Below are positions 7,145 to 15,311 of a DNA stretch of 30,188 nt, in pieces. The stretch is taken from the NCBI GenBank assembly GCA_016234955.1, contig JACRNN010000198.1, positions 1 to 30,188 of the forward strand. The letters run 5' to 3'. The stretch's first letter is position 1, and each line of letters opens with the position of its first letter. Made by a program: the position numbers and the translations under genes. The stretch is from Deltaproteobacteria bacterium. Its GTDB lineage: Bacteria > Desulfobacterota > GWC2-55-46. The notes below the pieces were generated by a model. The model was not told the DNA's origin. It worked only from the letters and a program-made list of their open reading frames with translations, and made no database searches.

Positions 7145-8875
7145 TCAGGACTTTTTGATCAACTTCAACAGGCGCTTCAATATCCCGCCTTTTCCGGCCC
7201 CTTTCGGGGCTGGCTCGTTTCTTTCAGGGGCGGCGGGTTGTGGCGCCTCCGCCTTTTGAGGGGCGGACACCGGCCTATCAGCAGGCCTTTCCACGTGCGC
7301 CTCGACAGGCCTGCCGGGCCTTCTGGACGCGCCGCGCCTTCCGGGTCTCTGGCCGGGAGCATGGTCAGCCCTCCTGTGCTCCACCTTCTGCTCGGACTTC
7401 TGCTCGGACCTCCGCTCCTGTTTCTGCTCCGGTTTCTGCTCCGGCCTCTGCCCTGGCCCTGTCTCCTTTTTCACGGCTTGATCGGCAGGCCGCCTCCTGC
7501 GCCGCCTGCGGCGCGGCTTGTCGCCGGGCCGGGCAATCGCCCCCTCGCCCCCCTCGCTGACGGGTGCTCTGGCCGGGGCCTCGCCGGCGGGCGGGGCCGC
7601 CTTTTTCCCGGCCTGCGGACGTCCCTTATCCGCCCTCGGGGCGGAACGTTCGCGCCTGCGCGAGGACTCGGGCTTCTTCACCCTTTTTTCAGGGCGCCTC
7701 TCCCTCCCCGGCCTGTACTCGGGCGCGATGTCCTTCACTATCTCCGAGTCCTCTATCCACTCGCTCTCTATCTTGCGCTCTATGTACTTCTCTATCTCCG
7801 GGAGGTTCATGGCGTGGTCCTCGCAGACCAGGCTGTAGGCCTTGCCGCTCTTGCCGGCCCTGGCGGTCCTGCCGACCCTGTGGACGTAGTTCGCCGAGTC
7901 GTCGGGGAGGTCGTAGTTGAAGATGTGCGTGATCCCTTCTATGTGGAGGCCGCGGGCGGCCACGTCCGTGGCGATGAGCGTCTTGACCGCCCCGGACTTC
8001 ATGCCCTCGATTATCCTGTGGCGGCGCTCCTGGGTCACGTCCCCGGTGAGCACCTTGGCGGCAATGCCGTTGGCGGCAAGCTTCCAGCCGAGCTTCTCGG
8101 CCGTGACCTTCATGTTGGTGAAGATGATGCTGCGCTCCACCCCGGGCCTCTTCAGAAGCGTAAGGAGCATCGAGAGCTTCTCCTCGTTGGAGACGTAGAC
8201 CACCTTCTGGTCTATGGCGTCGACGGTAACCTGCTCCGGCTCTATCTCTATCGTCACCGGGTCGGGCTTCATGTAGCGCGAGGCGAGCCTCCTGACGTTT
8301 GAGTCTATGGTCGCGGAGAAGAGCATCGTCTGCCGCGGCTTTTTCCTGGGCAGACGGTCGGCTATGTACATTATATCGGGCGCAAAGCCCATGTCGAACA
8401 TGCGGTCGGCCTCGTCAATGACGAATATCTCTATGTCGTCGAGGGAGAGGGCCTTTGACTTGTACAGGTCTATCATCCGCCCAGGGGTAGCCGCCACGAG
8501 CTCGACACCGGCCTTGAGGGCGTTTATCTGGCCGTTGTACTCCACGCCCCCGTAGATGGCCACCGACCTGCATGGCAGGTGCCTGCCGAGCTTCACGGCG
8601 TCGTCTATCACCTGTGCGGCGAGCTCCCTCGTCGGCACCATCACCAGGGCCCTCGGCCTTCCCGTGGGGTTCGGCCCGGAGGACATCGCCCTGTTGAAAA
8701 TGGTGAGGAGGAATACGGCGGTCTTGCCCGTGCCGGTCTGGGACTGGGCTATCGCGTCCTTTCCGGCCAGGCACTCCGGGAGAGATTGCTCCTGAATGGG
8801 CGTGCAGTGCTCAAAGCCGGCGTCTCTTATCCCTTTGAGTACGTCCGGGTGGAGATTCAAGCTTTCAAACTTCAT
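7145..8875 (-). CDS. DEAD-box ATP-dependent RNA helicase with long charged tail
   Basis: The enzyme unwinds or remodels RNA with ATP. The core (about 1-380) has all motifs: Q-motif FEHCTPIQEQ (21-30), Walker A SQTGTGKT (45-52), PTRELAAQ, ATPGRMID, DEAD (154-157), SAT (187-189), ATDVAARGLHIEG and HRVGRTARAGKSG. The last about 190 residues are low-complexity and rich in Arg, Lys, Pro, Glu and Gln, with repeated EQK/KPEQK units. Such tails bind RNA and partners in RhlB/RhlE-type and CsdA-type helicases. The ATG at 8875 is preceded by AGGACCAGG. The orphan gene at 8939-9481 lies 63 bp upstream on the same strand, and a helicase-type leader lies beyond it (9531-9640). RhlB/RhlE subtype cannot be settled by eye. 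Confidence 0.93.
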   Translation of the reverse strand: MKFESLNLHPDVLKGIRDAGFEHCTPIQEQSLPECLAGKDAIAQSQTGTGKTAVFLLTIFNRAMSSGPNPTGRPRALVMVPTRELAAQVIDDAVKLGRHLPCRSVAIYGGVEYNGQINALKAGVELVAATPGRMIDLYKSKALSLDDIEIFVIDEADRMFDMGFAPDIMYIADRLPRKKPRQTMLFSATIDSNVRRLASRYMKPDPVTIEIEPEQVTVDAIDQKVVYVSNEEKLSMLLTLLKRPGVERSIIFTNMKVTAEKLGWKLAANGIAAKVLTGDVTQERRHRIIEGMKSGAVKTLIATDVAARGLHIEGITHIFNYDLPDDSANYVHRVGRTARAGKSGKAYSLVCEDHAMNLPEIEKYIERKIESEWIEDSEIVKDIAPEYRPGRERRPEKRVKKPESSRRRERSAPRADKGRPQAGKKAAPPAGEAPARAPVSEGGEGAIARPGDKPRRRRRRRRPADQAVKKETGPGQRPEQKPEQKQERRSEQKSEQKVEHRRADHAPGQRPGRRGASRRPGRPVEAHVERPADRPVSAPQKAEAPQPAAPERNEPAPKGAGKGGILKRLLKLIKKS

Positions 8876-8938
8876 CCTGGTCCTTTCAAAGACCCCCTCG
8901 GCGGGAGCGCCAGACGATCCGGCCCGGCGTCCGAGTCA

Positions 8939-9481
8939 TTAATTTTGATTTTCTCCCCAGCAAAATAGCGCACGGTCGAGATATCTATCAGTGATACTTT
9001 CATCGCGCTCTTGCAAATTACTTAATTTCTGATCGAACCAGACTTGATACTTGTCGTAAAGTGTCCAATGGCGCGATGCGTGGATTTTTGCATCATTTTT
9101 TTGCAGGATTTCGCCGGTAAGATCCCAATGATACGCCATGTGAGCATAAACGTCGAAAATCGGTGTGTCATATAAAACGTGGTGCCAAAAAAAAGACCAA
9201 ACTGGCGCGCTATTCCTGAAATCGGCGCGCAATTGATCCCGCCCATCGTGCTGAAAATAGCGTTCAAGCCCTGCAAGAAACCGTTGGAAGGCACTCTCCT
9301 TTTGAGGGTGCCTTGAGAAATCCATGGGACGTCCGTTATTGCCGACATTTTTCCATTTGGTCAACTCTCGGAGTGCGCGGCGACATCCAAGCCGCCCATT
9401 GACAAGGTATGGATCATACGTCTCGTCATGCGCCACTGGATATCGCGACGACCAATATTTTACAAAACGCACGTCCACCAT
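8939..9481 (-). CDS. Orphan 180-aa protein, possibly of a DNA-glycosylase-like (HhH-GPD/OGG) fold
   Basis: No firm family recognised. The protein is soluble, aromatic-rich (W, Y, H) and has no signal peptide. Two stretches look conserved: LGCRRALRELTKWKN (about 31-45) and PVWSFFWHHVL...PIFDVYAHMA (about 92-118). These resemble a group of uncharacterised proteins with a pattern like R-x-x-A-L-x-x-L-x-x-W-K-N followed by P-I-[YF]-D-x-H-V-x-R-A. In helix-hairpin-helix DNA glycosylases a similar D-x-H follows the active-site helix, so a repair-like fold is possible; this is inference from memory. The DNA is clearly less GC-rich than the flanking helicases. It is transcribed with, and probably inserted upstream of, the helicase at 7145-8875. 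Ribosome site AGGA lies 10 bp before the ATG. Confidence 0.6.
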   Translation of the reverse strand: MVDVRFVKYWSSRYPVAHDETYDPYLVNGRLGCRRALRELTKWKNVGNNGRPMDFSRHPQKESAFQRFLAGLERYFQHDGRDQLRADFRNSAPVWSFFWHHVLYDTPIFDVYAHMAYHWDLTGEILQKNDAKIHASRHWTLYDKYQVWFDQKLSNLQERDESITDRYLDRALFCWGENQN

Positions 9482-9530
9482 CTATATTTTCCTAAGCCCC
9501 ATTGGGTTAGATATAAGGAGTAGGGTTCGT

Positions 9531-9640
9531 CCATGACGCCGCGGACGCCGACCGGATAGCGACAGCTTATTGTTATAATTATAATACAGCTTGATTATAA
9601 AGAACAGGTGTATATCGCGGCGGGGAGGCGCGCCGGCCCG
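9531..9640 (-). promoter_or_regulatory. Conserved promoter/leader region, copy 1 (helicase leader)
   Basis: On the minus strand an AT-rich part (9565-9605) contains TATAAT-like -10 boxes and is followed by a leader with ATCCGGTCGGCGTCCGC and GTCATGG. The same layout, aligned almost without gaps for about 45 bp and again around GAACAG/ATATCGCGGCG, occurs at 11361-11480 directly upstream of the second helicase. Here it lies upstream of the orphan gene and the first helicase. I read both as promoters with a conserved 5' leader, as is known for some cold-inducible helicase mRNAs. Confidence 0.5.
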
Positions 9641-9776
9641 GGCGGGGCTGACGGGATACGGCGCCCGTTGAGGCACACCTTGCCCCTGAGGTGCAAAAGG
9701 TGGGGAGCCGAAGGCTACGAAGAATCTTGTAACTTCTTGATTTTATCAGCTCTGAGATTCTTCGCTTCGTTGAAGC

Positions 9777-9802
9777 TCCCGGCGGCAAGCCGCGGGGAAT
9801 CT
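9777..9802. repeat. CCGCGGCAAGCCGCGG palindrome family, degenerate copy
   Basis: CCCGGCGGCAAGCCGCGGGG AATCTTCGA here matches the palindrome at 12374-12407 and, more loosely, the one at 21067-21086. It follows a GAGATTCTTCG-type repeat (about 9720-9765). The region 9640-9860 otherwise shows no gene. Confidence 0.5.
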
Positions 9803-9864
9803 TCGACGCAAGTTCCTTCGGATACCCGGTTGCTTGCTCCAGTGTGGTTCATCCTCCACGGCCC

Positions 9865-9911
9865 AAAAATACAAAGCCTCAAGGCGATATGCCTTGAGGC
9901 TTTGTATTTTT
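9865..9911. terminator. Strong intrinsic terminator downstream of helicase 2
   Basis: A perfect 21-bp inverted repeat (arms 9865-9885 and 9891-9911, loop GATAT) with A-rich and T-rich ends. It lies 70 bp past the stop of the helicase at 9981 and, read on the minus strand, ends in a T-run. It can work in both directions. Confidence 0.85.
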
Positions 9912-9980
9912 TGTATTTAAGGGTCTGGCCGGACGGCCCGCGCCTGTCAATGGGCGGTCTGTACGAAAGTCCGCCGGATC

Positions 9981-11261
9981 TTATCCGCGTCTTTTAAAGT
10001 TGCGGCCATCCCCGTTGCCCTGGCGTTCGTCCCGGCGGCTTGAGGGGCGTCTGCCGAAGCCTTCCTTCGCGCCGCGGGTATCCCGCCTCGCCACCGCCTG
10101 CCTGTATGAAGGCGTCTGCCTTGAGGCGGACGCGCTCTCCTGTTCGAAGCCGGGCACCTTCTCGACCTGTATCTTATGCTGTAGCACCTTTTGGATATTG
10201 GTCAGAAGCTCCTCTTCTTCCAGGCAGACCAGGGACAATGCCATCCCGTTAGCCCCTGCCCGTCCAGTGCGGCCGATGCGATGCACGTAGTCCTCGGGGA
10301 TATTGGGCAGTTCGTAGTTGACCACGTGGGGGAGGCTGTCTATGTCCAGGCCGCGGGCGGCGATGTCGGTGGCGACCAGCGTCCTCACCGCTCCGCTCTT
10401 GAATTCCGCGAGGGCGCGCGTCCGGGCCGCCTGGCTCTTGTTGCCGTGGATGGCCGTGGCGCTGACGCCGTCGCTCATGAGCTGGTTCGCCAGCCGGTTA
10501 GCCCCGTGCTTGGTGCGGGTGAAGACCAGCACCCGCTTCCAATCCCCGCCCTTTATGAGGTGGGAGAGCAGTTCGCGCTTACGGGTGTGGACCACGGGAT
10601 GCACCACATGGGTCACCGTCTCGGCCGCCGTGTTCCTGCGCGCGACCTCGATAAGCTCTGGCTCATGCAACAGGCCGTCGGCCAGGCTTTTTATCTCGTT
10701 TGAATAGGTCGCGGAGAAGAGCAGGTTCTGGCGTTTATGGGGAAGGAGCTTTAATATCCTGCGGATGTCGTGGATAAAGCCCATGTCCAGCATGCGGTCG
10801 GCCTCGTCCAGCACCAGTATCTCCACTCTGGAAAGGTTCAACGTGCCCTGCCCGGCATGGTCGAGCAGACGGCCCGGCGTTGCGACGAGGATATCCACGC
10901 CGCGGCGCAGGGCGTCGATCTGCGGGTTTATGCCCACCCCGCCGTAGATAACCGTCGAGCGCAGGGGCAGTTTCCTGCCATAGGTCCGCACGCTCTCCTC
11001 CACCTGCGCGGCCAATTCGCGCGTAGGGGTCAGGATAAGGGCGCGGGGCAGACGCCCCCTTTCTCCCCTATTCAACAATTGGAGTATCGGCAGCGCGAAG
11101 GCGGCGGTCTTGCCTGTGCCGGTCTGCGCGCCCCCTAAGACGTCGCGCCCCTCGAGTATCACAGGGATAGCTCTGGCCTGTATGGGGGTGGGGGATGTGT
11201 AGCCCTCGGCGGCTACCGCGTCAAGCAGTTCGGCCTGAAGGCCGAGTCGTTCAAAAGACAT
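9981..11261 (-). CDS. DEAD-box ATP-dependent RNA helicase, RhlE-like
   Basis: A second DEAD-box helicase, 426 aa, clearly a paralogue of the one at 7145-8875 rather than a recent copy. Motifs: Q-motif YTSPTPIQAR (21-30), Walker A AQTGTGKT (45-52), PTRELAAQ, ATPGRLLDH, DEAD (152-155), SAT, ATDIAARGLDI and HRIGRTGRAG. The tail after about residue 365 is short and basic, with arginine- and glycine-rich ends (RRDTRGAKEGFGRRPSSRRD), as in RhlE-type enzymes used in ribosome maturation and RNA decay. ATG with AAGGAG ribosome site. A conserved promoter/leader lies at 11361-11480, giving a 5' UTR of roughly 150 nt, and a strong terminator follows the gene. Confidence 0.94.
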   Translation of the reverse strand: MSFERLGLQAELLDAVAAEGYTSPTPIQARAIPVILEGRDVLGGAQTGTGKTAAFALPILQLLNRGERGRLPRALILTPTRELAAQVEESVRTYGRKLPLRSTVIYGGVGINPQIDALRRGVDILVATPGRLLDHAGQGTLNLSRVEILVLDEADRMLDMGFIHDIRRILKLLPHKRQNLLFSATYSNEIKSLADGLLHEPELIEVARRNTAAETVTHVVHPVVHTRKRELLSHLIKGGDWKRVLVFTRTKHGANRLANQLMSDGVSATAIHGNKSQAARTRALAEFKSGAVRTLVATDIAARGLDIDSLPHVVNYELPNIPEDYVHRIGRTGRAGANGMALSLVCLEEEELLTNIQKVLQHKIQVEKVPGFEQESASASRQTPSYRQAVARRDTRGAKEGFGRRPSSRRDERQGNGDGRNFKRRG

Positions 11262-11360
11262 GATAATAGCTCCTTAATCGGCCTACCCAAGTTCATTGAG
11301 CCGGTCTAGACTGGATAATTAAAGGTTGTGCGGAGTGAGGTTTACTAAGGAAGGGATCAC

Positions 11361-11480
11361 CCATGACACTGCGGACACCGACCGGATGGCGCCAACTTAT
11401 TGCTGTAATATAACACAAAGAGATTATGATGAACAGAGAAATATCGCGGCGCATGGGGCAACGGCTCAGACGGCGCGCCG
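11361..11480 (-). promoter_or_regulatory. Conserved promoter/leader region, copy 2 (upstream of helicase 2)
   Basis: Counterpart of 9531-9640. The AT-rich part (about 11393-11430) holds TTATATT/TATATT -10 candidates on the minus strand, and the following leader has ATCCGGTCGGTGTCCGC and GTCATGG. In both copies the ATG in GTCATGG opens a short frame starting M-[GD]-[DE]-P (23 codons here), a possible leader peptide. Confidence 0.5.
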
Positions 11481-11538
11481 GACCCTCCTTGCAAATGCAC
11501 GGCGGGCGCGCGGGCTCAGGCCCGGCAGAGCGGTACGG

Positions 11539-11578
11539 AAAGATACCGGCCCTGTTTTGACGCAGGGCCGGTATCTTT
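11539..11578. terminator. Intrinsic terminator of the cco operon
   Basis: Perfect 16-bp stem (11539-11554 with 11563-11578) around an 8-nt loop, GC core CCGGCCCTG, A/T outer ends. It lies 55 bp after the stop of the last gene of the oxidase cluster (11634) on the minus strand, with TTT at the end of the stem. Confidence 0.85.
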
Positions 11579-11633
11579 GCTCAAGTCAGGCAATGGTGAT
11601 GGGGGGGTGATTGACACAGGCTGGAGCGCGCCG

Positions 11634-12299
11634 TCACATATGCATATGTATATGTCCGGCGGCGCCGTAAAAGATAGATTTGAAGCCGAGGACTATTATC
11701 AATACCGAGGATGCCGTGGACAAAAGGTTGGACCTGAACTTGAGCATTATCTCGGAGAGCGAGCCGATAAAGAGCATCGGCATGAAGGTCCCCGCCCCGA
11801 GGGCCGCCATGACGAGCAGACCCTTGACCGGGTCGGCGGTCGAGGCCGCCTTCACCCCCGCGGCGTAGAGGAACCCGCACGGGATTAGGCCGTTGAGCGC
11901 GCCGAGCACAAAGGCCGATGGCCGCTCCTTCTTCAACTGCTCGCTTATGAGGAGGCCGGACACGGCCCTGGGGAAGAGGCCGGCGGTCAAGGACTTGAGG
12001 CGCTTCGGTATGACGCCGAGAAGGTCGAGGCCGATGAGGACCATGAACGCGCCCGCGATAACGGGCAGTATGGACTGGAACCTCCCGAACAGGCCGGCCG
12101 CGATGAGGGACTTTCCGAGAAGCCCCATTATAAGCCCGAGGGCGGAGTACGAGATTATGCGCCCGAGGTTATAGGGGAGCGAGAAGGAGAACCCGCCGCC
12201 GAGCCTCATCCCGCACGCCATTACAAGCCCCCCGCACATCCCGGCGCAGTGGAGCACCCCCAAAAGTCCCATGAAGAATATGAGCAGATAATCGTTCAT
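11634..12299 (-). CDS. SafE/UreH-like membrane protein of the cbb3 maturation cluster
   Basis: About six hydrophobic segments of the sulfite exporter TauE/SafE or DsbD-like (PF13386) type: 'MNDYLLIFFMGLLGVLHCAGMCGG' type start with the family HCAGMCGG motif (around residues 17-24), and FVLGALNGLIPCGFLYAA in the middle. Members encoded next to ccoS are thought to help copper delivery to the oxidase. I chose ATG 12299 (GGAGGG ribosome site 6 bp upstream) over the further ATG at 12314, which lies in duplicated DNA. The protein ends GHIHMHM, a His/Met cluster suited to binding copper. Last gene before the operon terminator. Its upstream region carries a remarkable partial duplication (12309-12490). 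Confidence 0.85.
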   Translation of the reverse strand: MNDYLLIFFMGLLGVLHCAGMCGGLVMACGMRLGGGFSFSLPYNLGRIISYSALGLIMGLLGKSLIAAGLFGRFQSILPVIAGAFMVLIGLDLLGVIPKRLKSLTAGLFPRAVSGLLISEQLKKERPSAFVLGALNGLIPCGFLYAAGVKAASTADPVKGLLVMAALGAGTFMPMLFIGSLSEIMLKFRSNLLSTASSVLIIVLGFKSIFYGAAGHIHMHM

Positions 12300-12490
12300 A
12301 AAAACCCTCCGCACATCCCGGCGCAGTGGAGCACCCCTGAAAGCACCTTGAAGAATATGAACAGGTAATCGTTGAAGGTTCCCCGCGGCAAGCCGCGGGG
12401 AACCTTCGACATATAAGGAAGCATCTATTTCTATGCGCTCGCTTGACCCAGTAGCAAGCTGCGGGCTGGGCGCTCGCTATGCATGTTCAT
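12300..12490 (-). pseudogene. Broken duplicate 5' end of the SafE-like gene, interrupted after codon 2
   Basis: Positions 12309-12373 repeat the first about 23 codons of the gene at 12232-12299 with a handful of differences, translating to NDYLFIFFKVLSGVLHCAGM and ending at the real gene's start. Its own start, GGGGTTTTTATGAAC, is found separately at 12485-12499. The 111 bp between (12374-12484) is repeat DNA that splits the copy between ATGAAC and AACGATTAC. So this is an interrupted first copy with the functional copy directly downstream. Confidence 0.7.
12374..12484. repeat. 111-bp insertion with CCGCGGCAAGCCGCGG palindrome
   Basis: The left part (12374-12407) is a perfect 16-bp inverted repeat, GAAGGTTCCCCGCGGC, with a 2-nt loop. 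The right part (about 12432-12484) has a second, imperfect inverted repeat (GCGCTCGCTTGACCCAG against CTGGGCGCTCGC). No coding capacity. Related palindromes are at 9777 and 21067. Confidence 0.65.
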
Positions 12491-12533
12491 AAAAACCCCC
12501 GGATTGAGATGATGCGCCGTTGCCGTGCCGGCG

Positions 12534-12704
12534 TCACCGCCCCTCGCCGTCGCGGCGGGGCGCGTCGTCGTCCTCGAAGAATATCCTGTACTTCGGCCCC
12601 TCAAGGTCCTCGAACTGTCCGGTCTTGATCGACCATATGAGGAAGACGAGCCCGACAAGGCCCAGGTATATGACCGCCGGTATCATGATATAGAGCATCT
12701 CCAT
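12534..12704 (-). CDS. ccoS: cbb3-type cytochrome oxidase assembly protein CcoS
   Basis: A 56-aa protein beginning MEMLYIMIPAVIYLGLVGLV: one membrane helix (about 5-25) followed by WSIKTGQFEDLEGPKYRIFF, the hallmark CcoS segment (x-GQFDDLEGPAYRILFDDD in well-studied members), and an acidic/basic tail. CcoS is needed to insert heme b and copper into CcoN. Start ATG has GGAGGG upstream. It lies 39 bp after ccoI, the usual order. Confidence 0.92.
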   Translation of the reverse strand: MEMLYIMIPAVIYLGLVGLVFLIWSIKTGQFEDLEGPKYRIFFEDDDAPRRDGEGR

Positions 12705-12743
12705 AACGCACCCTCCTATCCTTGAGGCCGGGTCCTGGGGGCC

Positions 12744-15311
12744 TCAGGCCCGCCTTACCCTGCCCGCCCTTACTGAATTCCCTATGACCGCGAGCGAACT
12801 GAGCGGCATGGCCACGGCCGCCACCACCGGCACCACATAGCCGAGGGCCGCAAGCGGGGTGAAGACCATGTTGTATGCGAACGATGTCCAGAGGTTCTGC
12901 CTGACGGTCCTCATGGTCTTTTTCGATATCTTGAGCGCCCTTGCCACCATCATCGGGTTTCCGTTGAGCAGTATTATATCCGACGAACCGATGGCGAGGT
13001 CCGTGCCGGAGCCTATTGCCATGCCTATATCGGCCCTGGCCAGGGCCGGGCCGTCGTTTATCCCGTCCCCGACCATGACCACCACGTCCCCGTCTTTCTG
13101 GAGGGACATTACAACCTTCTCCTTGTCCTCCGGGAGCACCCCGGCACGGACGTCCTCAATGCCTATGCGCCTTGCCACCGCCTCCGCGGCGGCCGGGCTG
13201 TCCCCGGATAGCATGGTGACCTTGAGCCCCATGCAGTAGAGCTCCTTGACGAGCGCCGCGGACTCGGGCTTGAGCCGGTCTGATACGGCTATTATCCCGG
13301 CAATCTCGCACTCATTGTCCGGGCTTGTCTGTCCGGCCGCATAGACCACGGTCTTGCCCAGGGCGTTGAGGCCCTTTTCAGCATCTATAAGGTATTGAGG
13401 CACAGTAACGCCCCTGTCGGTCATGAACGCCCTGTTGCCCGCGAGCATACGGAGTTTCACGCAAGCCCTGATGGGTGTGACGGCCCTCAGCGCCTTCGCC
13501 GCCCCCCCGGCCTCCGGCGCGAGGCCCGTTGCAAGACATTCTACCCCCCTGCCAGGATACGCCCTGAAACCCTCGACCTTGTCGTCCGTCCTGATTGACC
13601 TGCGCGCCGCCTCCGCGACAACGGCCTTTCCCAGCGGGTGCTCGGAGAGCAGCTCCGCCGGGGCGGCGGTCGCGACCACGGCGTCTTGCGTCAAGCCCTC
13701 GGCCGGGACCACGTCCGTCACCGACATCCTGCCCTCGGTAAGGGTGCCGGTCTTATCGAGCACCACGTGCGTGGCCTTGCAGACCCTCTCCAGCGCCTCC
13801 CCGCTTTTTATCAGCACCCCCTCCCCGGCGGCCGCGCCGCACCCGGCGAGTATGGCCGCGGGGGTGGCGAGCGCCAGGGCGCACGGGCAGGTTATTATGA
13901 GGACGGCTACGGCGTATATTACGGCGCGGGACGGGTCGTGCGACGACCAGTAGATATAGGTGAACGCGGCGGCGGCGAGTATGAAGGGGACGAAGTACGC
14001 GGCTATGGCGTCCGCCATCTTCTGTATAGGCGCCTTGCTCATCTGCGCCTCCTCTACGAGCCTCTTTATCCTGGAGAGGCGCGTATCCCCGCCGATCTCC
14101 GTGACCTTGAAGGTGAAGGCGCCGTCGGTATTTGTCGTTGCGGCGCAGACCCTGTCTCCGGCGGCCTTTACAACGGGCATGGGCTCTCCGGTAAGCATGG
14201 ACTCGTCGACCCTGGACTCCCCGTCGATAACCACGCCGTCGAGCGGGACCTCTTCCCCGGGCTTGACCTCCACGATATCGCCGGGCCGCACGGATTTTAC
14301 CGGCACCGGGGCCCTGACGCCTCCGACTATGACGGTAGCCATGGCTGTTTTGAGGCTCGCGAGCCGGGCCGTGGCGCTCCCGGCCTTTTTCCTGGCCGCG
14401 GCCTCGATATACCTGCCGGCAAGGATCAGGAATATGAACATCGAGGCGGAATCGAAGTATACGTCGCCCCTCCGCGCGACGGTAGCCCAGGCGCTGTAGA
14501 AAAACGTTATGAGCGCGCCGAGCGCGACGGGCAGGTCCATGGTCATGGTCCTCATCCTCAAGCCGGCCCATGCCGAGGCCATGAAGGGCGCCCCGGAATA
14601 AAAGACGACCGGCGCCGTCATGACCAGACTCATCCACTGCAGGAAACCCCTGTACCCGGTCTCTATGCCCCAGAAGTACCCGGCATAGAGCCCTTCGGCC
14701 ATGAACATGGTGGCCAGGGTCCCGAACGCGGCTATGGAGAGGCGCACCATGATGTCGTTTTTCTTCCTCTCCAGCGGCGCCTCAACGGCCTCGGCGTCGT
14801 ACGGGGCGGCGCCGTAGCCGAGAGAGACGATCCTTGAGAGTATCTCGTCAAGGGATGCGGCCGGGCTCCTCCACCGCACCTTCATCCTGTGGGTGGAGAA
14901 GTTCACCGCGGCGTCCACTACGCCGGGGGTCCTGGTTGCGGCCTTCTCTATCAGCCAGACGCACGCGGCGCAGTGTATCCCCTCTATGATGAGCATGGCC
15001 TCCAAGACGTCCTTGCCCGCGCTTGTGAAGACGGATTCGTCCTCAAAGGCGGGGGCCGCCGATGGCAGGGGCGGCAGCGGGGGCGGTGCGGACGGCCTGG
15101 ACTTATCGCGCCTGTCGTAGTAGCTCTCAAGTCCCGCGCCGTATATATACCCGCATACGGACAGGCACCCCTGGCAACAGAAGGAGAGTCGCGCGCCGTT
15201 GAACGTCCCGTAGAGATACTCCCTCGAGCTCAGGCCGCAGTGGTAGCAGGACGAGGGCGGGGCGTCCGCGCGCTCGAAGGGGATCTGGTTCAACATGATA
15301 TCCAAATTCAT
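12744..15311 (-). CDS. ccoI: Copper-exporting P1B-type ATPase of the cbb3 cluster (CcoI/FixI)
   Basis: This pump moves copper across the inner membrane for assembly of the CuB site of cbb3 oxidase. N-terminal order: a CYHCG motif (22-26) and CCQGC (45-49) form the extra metal-binding domain typical of CcoI; an HMA domain with GIHCAAC (111-117) follows; then eight predicted membrane segments. P-type signatures: TGEP (374-377), CPC (475-477) in the ion path, phosphorylated Asp519 in DKTGTLTEG, SEHPLGKAVV, and the hinge MVGDGINDGPALARAD. Length 855 aa. Its start overlaps fixH by 4 bp. Among P1B pumps, the long cysteine-rich N-terminus and this neighbourhood point to CcoI/CopA2 rather than detoxifying CopA. 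Confidence 0.95.
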   Translation of the reverse strand: MNLDIMLNQIPFERADAPPSSCYHCGLSSREYLYGTFNGARLSFCCQGCLSVCGYIYGAGLESYYDRRDKSRPSAPPPLPPLPSAAPAFEDESVFTSAGKDVLEAMLIIEGIHCAACVWLIEKAATRTPGVVDAAVNFSTHRMKVRWRSPAASLDEILSRIVSLGYGAAPYDAEAVEAPLERKKNDIMVRLSIAAFGTLATMFMAEGLYAGYFWGIETGYRGFLQWMSLVMTAPVVFYSGAPFMASAWAGLRMRTMTMDLPVALGALITFFYSAWATVARRGDVYFDSASMFIFLILAGRYIEAAARKKAGSATARLASLKTAMATVIVGGVRAPVPVKSVRPGDIVEVKPGEEVPLDGVVIDGESRVDESMLTGEPMPVVKAAGDRVCAATTNTDGAFTFKVTEIGGDTRLSRIKRLVEEAQMSKAPIQKMADAIAAYFVPFILAAAAFTYIYWSSHDPSRAVIYAVAVLIITCPCALALATPAAILAGCGAAAGEGVLIKSGEALERVCKATHVVLDKTGTLTEGRMSVTDVVPAEGLTQDAVVATAAPAELLSEHPLGKAVVAEAARRSIRTDDKVEGFRAYPGRGVECLATGLAPEAGGAAKALRAVTPIRACVKLRMLAGNRAFMTDRGVTVPQYLIDAEKGLNALGKTVVYAAGQTSPDNECEIAGIIAVSDRLKPESAALVKELYCMGLKVTMLSGDSPAAAEAVARRIGIEDVRAGVLPEDKEKVVMSLQKDGDVVVMVGDGINDGPALARADIGMAIGSGTDLAIGSSDIILLNGNPMMVARALKISKKTMRTVRQNLWTSFAYNMVFTPLAALGYVVPVVAAVAMPLSSLAVIGNSVRAGRVRRA

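Noticed and set aside
13638..14837. 399-codon open frame opposite the copper ATPase
   Set aside because: Shadow frame of the very GC-rich ccoI gene: low-complexity G/R/D-rich translation with no motifs. The same holds for long frames opposite the DEAD-box helicases (7238-8302), ccoN (19394-20191) and ccoG (15757-16533).
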